Shown piece by piece: positions 4,539 through 6,110 of a stretch of DNA of 6,110 bases. The DNA is from Deltaproteobacteria bacterium (lineage in GTDB: Bacteria > Desulfobacterota > JADFXK01): positions 1 through 6,110 of the forward strand of contig JADFYC010000230.1 in the NCBI GenBank assembly GCA_015233295.1, written 5' to 3'. Position numbers and translations under genes: made by a program. The notes beneath the pieces are model-generated. The model was given only the letters and a program-made list of their open reading frames with translations. It made no database searches and was not told the DNA's origin. Numbering within the stretch: the first letter of the stretch is position 1; the number at the start of each line of letters is the position of its first letter.

Positions 4539-6092
4539 TTACAGGCCCATGATGTTGATCAACTTTTTGGCGATGTCGGTGTCATCATAGAAGCCGCTGA
4601 ATTGATTCGACTGCGGGCCCCTGGCGAAGACTGGAACGGGGAGGCCGGTGTGAGAGTAGGAGGTCCAGCCAATTCCAGCGTTGTTGTTCAAAATATGGAT
4701 GAGAGTGACGGTCAACGGCTCATATCCGCCGTAAAGGACGTAAGTTTGATCAATCGGGGCCCTGTGGCTGTCCGCGTCCTTATCGGTTGCCGCCGATTTG
4801 GCCTTGTTTGCGGAACGATCCCGGCTAGTGTCCTTTGATTCAGCCTTCGCCTTGCTGGCAGCCAAAGCATCTTGGATCATTTTGACCTGCCAGGCGTCGA
4901 GTTTGTCGACGTCCAGACCAAATGCTTTTCTGATGTCGGCCATTAACTGTTGGTCGGTGACTTTCCAGCCATTTTTGCGGTAGCCGGCCACGTAGGTGGT
5001 GTTAAAGGCGTCAAAAGACATGGTCGGGCCGCCCAGAGTCTGGTAGAAGGTAACGTATCTGGTGCCGGCCCATCCAATGGTCATACCGCCGGTTTCGTGG
5101 TCGGCTGTGACAATAATCAGGGTGTCGTCCTGATGTTGATTGTAAAAGGTGATGGCTTCTCTCACGGCGTTATCCAGAGCGATGGTGTCGTTGATGGATG
5201 TCCGGGCGTCGTTGGCGTGATTGGTCCAGTCAATCTTACCGCCTTCCACCATCATAAAAAATCCGTTTGGATTATCCAGTAACTCAATTCCTTTTTTGGT
5301 GAATTCAGCCAGCGAGATCATGTCACTGGAGCGATCGATATCATAATAAAGAGCCTTTTGGCTATCCAGAGCCGCCTCATAGGCGTAAACCTTATTCCCG
5401 GTCGGTTTTAATGCCTGGAAATCATTCTTATTATTTACGATTACATAGCCATTCTTCTTGGCCGCCTCATAGGCATCGGGCTTATCATTGTTACTCCCGG
5501 TAGGAGACAAAAATCCGCCGCCGCCAAAGTAATCAAAGCCGCTTTTGCCGAGTTGGATGGCGATGTCATAATGATTACTTCTTGTTGGTTGATTGGCGTA
5601 GAACACCGCCGGAGTGGCGTGGTCAATGGAAACGCTGGACACGATCCCGACCTTCATGCCCTTTTCTTTGGCCATGGTGGCGATGCTTTTGTATGGAATC
5701 TTACCAGTCGGGTCCATGGCCAGGGTGCCGGATGTAGTTTTATGGCCGCTGGCAATAGCCGTCCCGGTTGAGGCAGAATCAGGGCAAATTGATGTTAAAT
5801 CATAGGTGGTACACATGCCTAAAACCGGAAATCCGGAGGTAGCCAGTTTAACTAGATTGGGGTTGGAGGGATTTTTTATGGCCCCGAGGTAGGACTCGGC
5901 GGAATAGCGCTGAGTCATGCCCATTCCATCGCCGATGAAGAGAAAGACATATATAGGATTCTTTCGACCAGGCTCGGTTGCGACTTGATTTTGGGCCTGA
6001 GCCATTTCTATCGAAATGGCAAACAGAACCAAAGCCCACACAAAGTAATAAGCCAACCTGCACAAATTATTCGTCTTAAGCCCCGCCATCAT
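4539..6092 (-). CDS. phoA: Exported alkaline phosphatase
   Basis: This 517-residue PF00245 phosphomonoesterase would release phosphate from organic esters outside the cytoplasm. A Sec signal peptide (hydrophobic core about 13-28) is probably cleaved after AQA at 33. Active-site parts are complete by comparison with E. coli PhoA: D55 in FIGDGMG, nucleophile S106 in PDSASTGTA, R171, E283/D288/H292 in EGGKIDWTNHAND, D331/H332 in TADHETGG and H481 in SHTGLP. The positions equal to E. coli D153 and K328 are H159 and W289, the His/Trp metal-site variant known from other bacterial enzymes such as Thermotoga. Residues 411-448 form a Lys/Ala/Ser/Asp-rich, probably disordered insertion. The first of two adjacent ATGs is chosen, with AGGAG (6099-6103) six bases upstream. 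The promoter is outside the window, so Pho control cannot be tested. The symbol is used in the family sense. Confidence 0.95.
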   Translation of the reverse strand: MMAGLKTNNLCRLAYYFVWALVLFAISIEMAQAQNQVATEPGRKNPIYVFLFIGDGMGMTQRYSAESYLGAIKNPSNPNLVKLATSGFPVLGMCTTYDLTSICPDSASTGTAIASGHKTTSGTLAMDPTGKIPYKSIATMAKEKGMKVGIVSSVSIDHATPAVFYANQPTRSNHYDIAIQLGKSGFDYFGGGGFLSPTGSNNDKPDAYEAAKKNGYVIVNNKNDFQALKPTGNKVYAYEAALDSQKALYYDIDRSSDMISLAEFTKKGIELLDNPNGFFMMVEGGKIDWTNHANDARTSINDTIALDNAVREAITFYNQHQDDTLIIVTADHETGGMTIGWAGTRYVTFYQTLGGPTMSFDAFNTTYVAGYRKNGWKVTDQQLMADIRKAFGLDVDKLDAWQVKMIQDALAASKAKAESKDTSRDRSANKAKSAATDKDADSHRAPIDQTYVLYGGYEPLTVTLIHILNNNAGIGWTSYSHTGLPVPVFARGPQSNQFSGFYDDTDIAKKLINIMGL

Positions 6093-6110
6093 AACAGTCT
6101 CCTTAGAATA

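Overview
All five well-supported genes in this 6.1 kb window lie on the minus strand, so the transcription order runs from high to low coordinates: an exported alkaline phosphatase (6092-4539), a YibE/F-family polytopic membrane protein (4441-3269), a fused O-/N-acyltransferase of the OlsF/putative hemolysin type (3069-1231), a small unknown 85-residue protein (840-583), and the N-terminal receiver domain of a response regulator cut by the window edge (277-1). No rRNA, tRNA, CRISPR array, transposase or phage gene was seen.

The organism is a Gram-negative bacterium: it has a Sec signal peptide on a periplasmic-type phosphatase and a fused acyltransferase known mainly from Proteobacteria and Bacteroidetes. 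Medium GC content, regular AGGAG Shine-Dalgarno sites 5-6 nt before starts, and an intergenic palindrome of the widespread GTCATTTCGAGCGAAGCGAG type would suit a deltaproteobacterium (Desulfobacterota). That placement is an inference, not a demonstrated assignment.

Region by region: 4442-4538 separates the phosphatase from the YibE/F gene and holds a GC-rich hairpin. Positions 3070-3268 hold a terminator-like hairpin (3156-3190) and a perfect 17-bp palindrome (3115-3131) placed like an operator in front of the acyltransferase gene. Positions 841-1230 are a repeat-rich gap: four 7-bp tandem units (992-1019) adjoin a composite inverted repeat (1020-1212) whose core is two perfect 29-bp arms. 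Positions 278-582, upstream of the response regulator, hold a cluster of GTNAC-like pentamers and a possible 33-58 codon ORF that overlaps the regulator start.

How the genes may work together: alkaline phosphatase releases phosphate from organic phosphate esters, and an OlsF-type enzyme would make phosphorus-free ornithine-type lipids. Together they suggest a phosphate-scavenging and phosphate-sparing locus, possibly with a two-component regulator nearby. No convincing Pho box was found and the region upstream of the phosphatase is outside the window, so this remains a hypothesis. No clearly new multi-gene system is visible. The most unusual structures are the intergenic repeats and candidate control sites.
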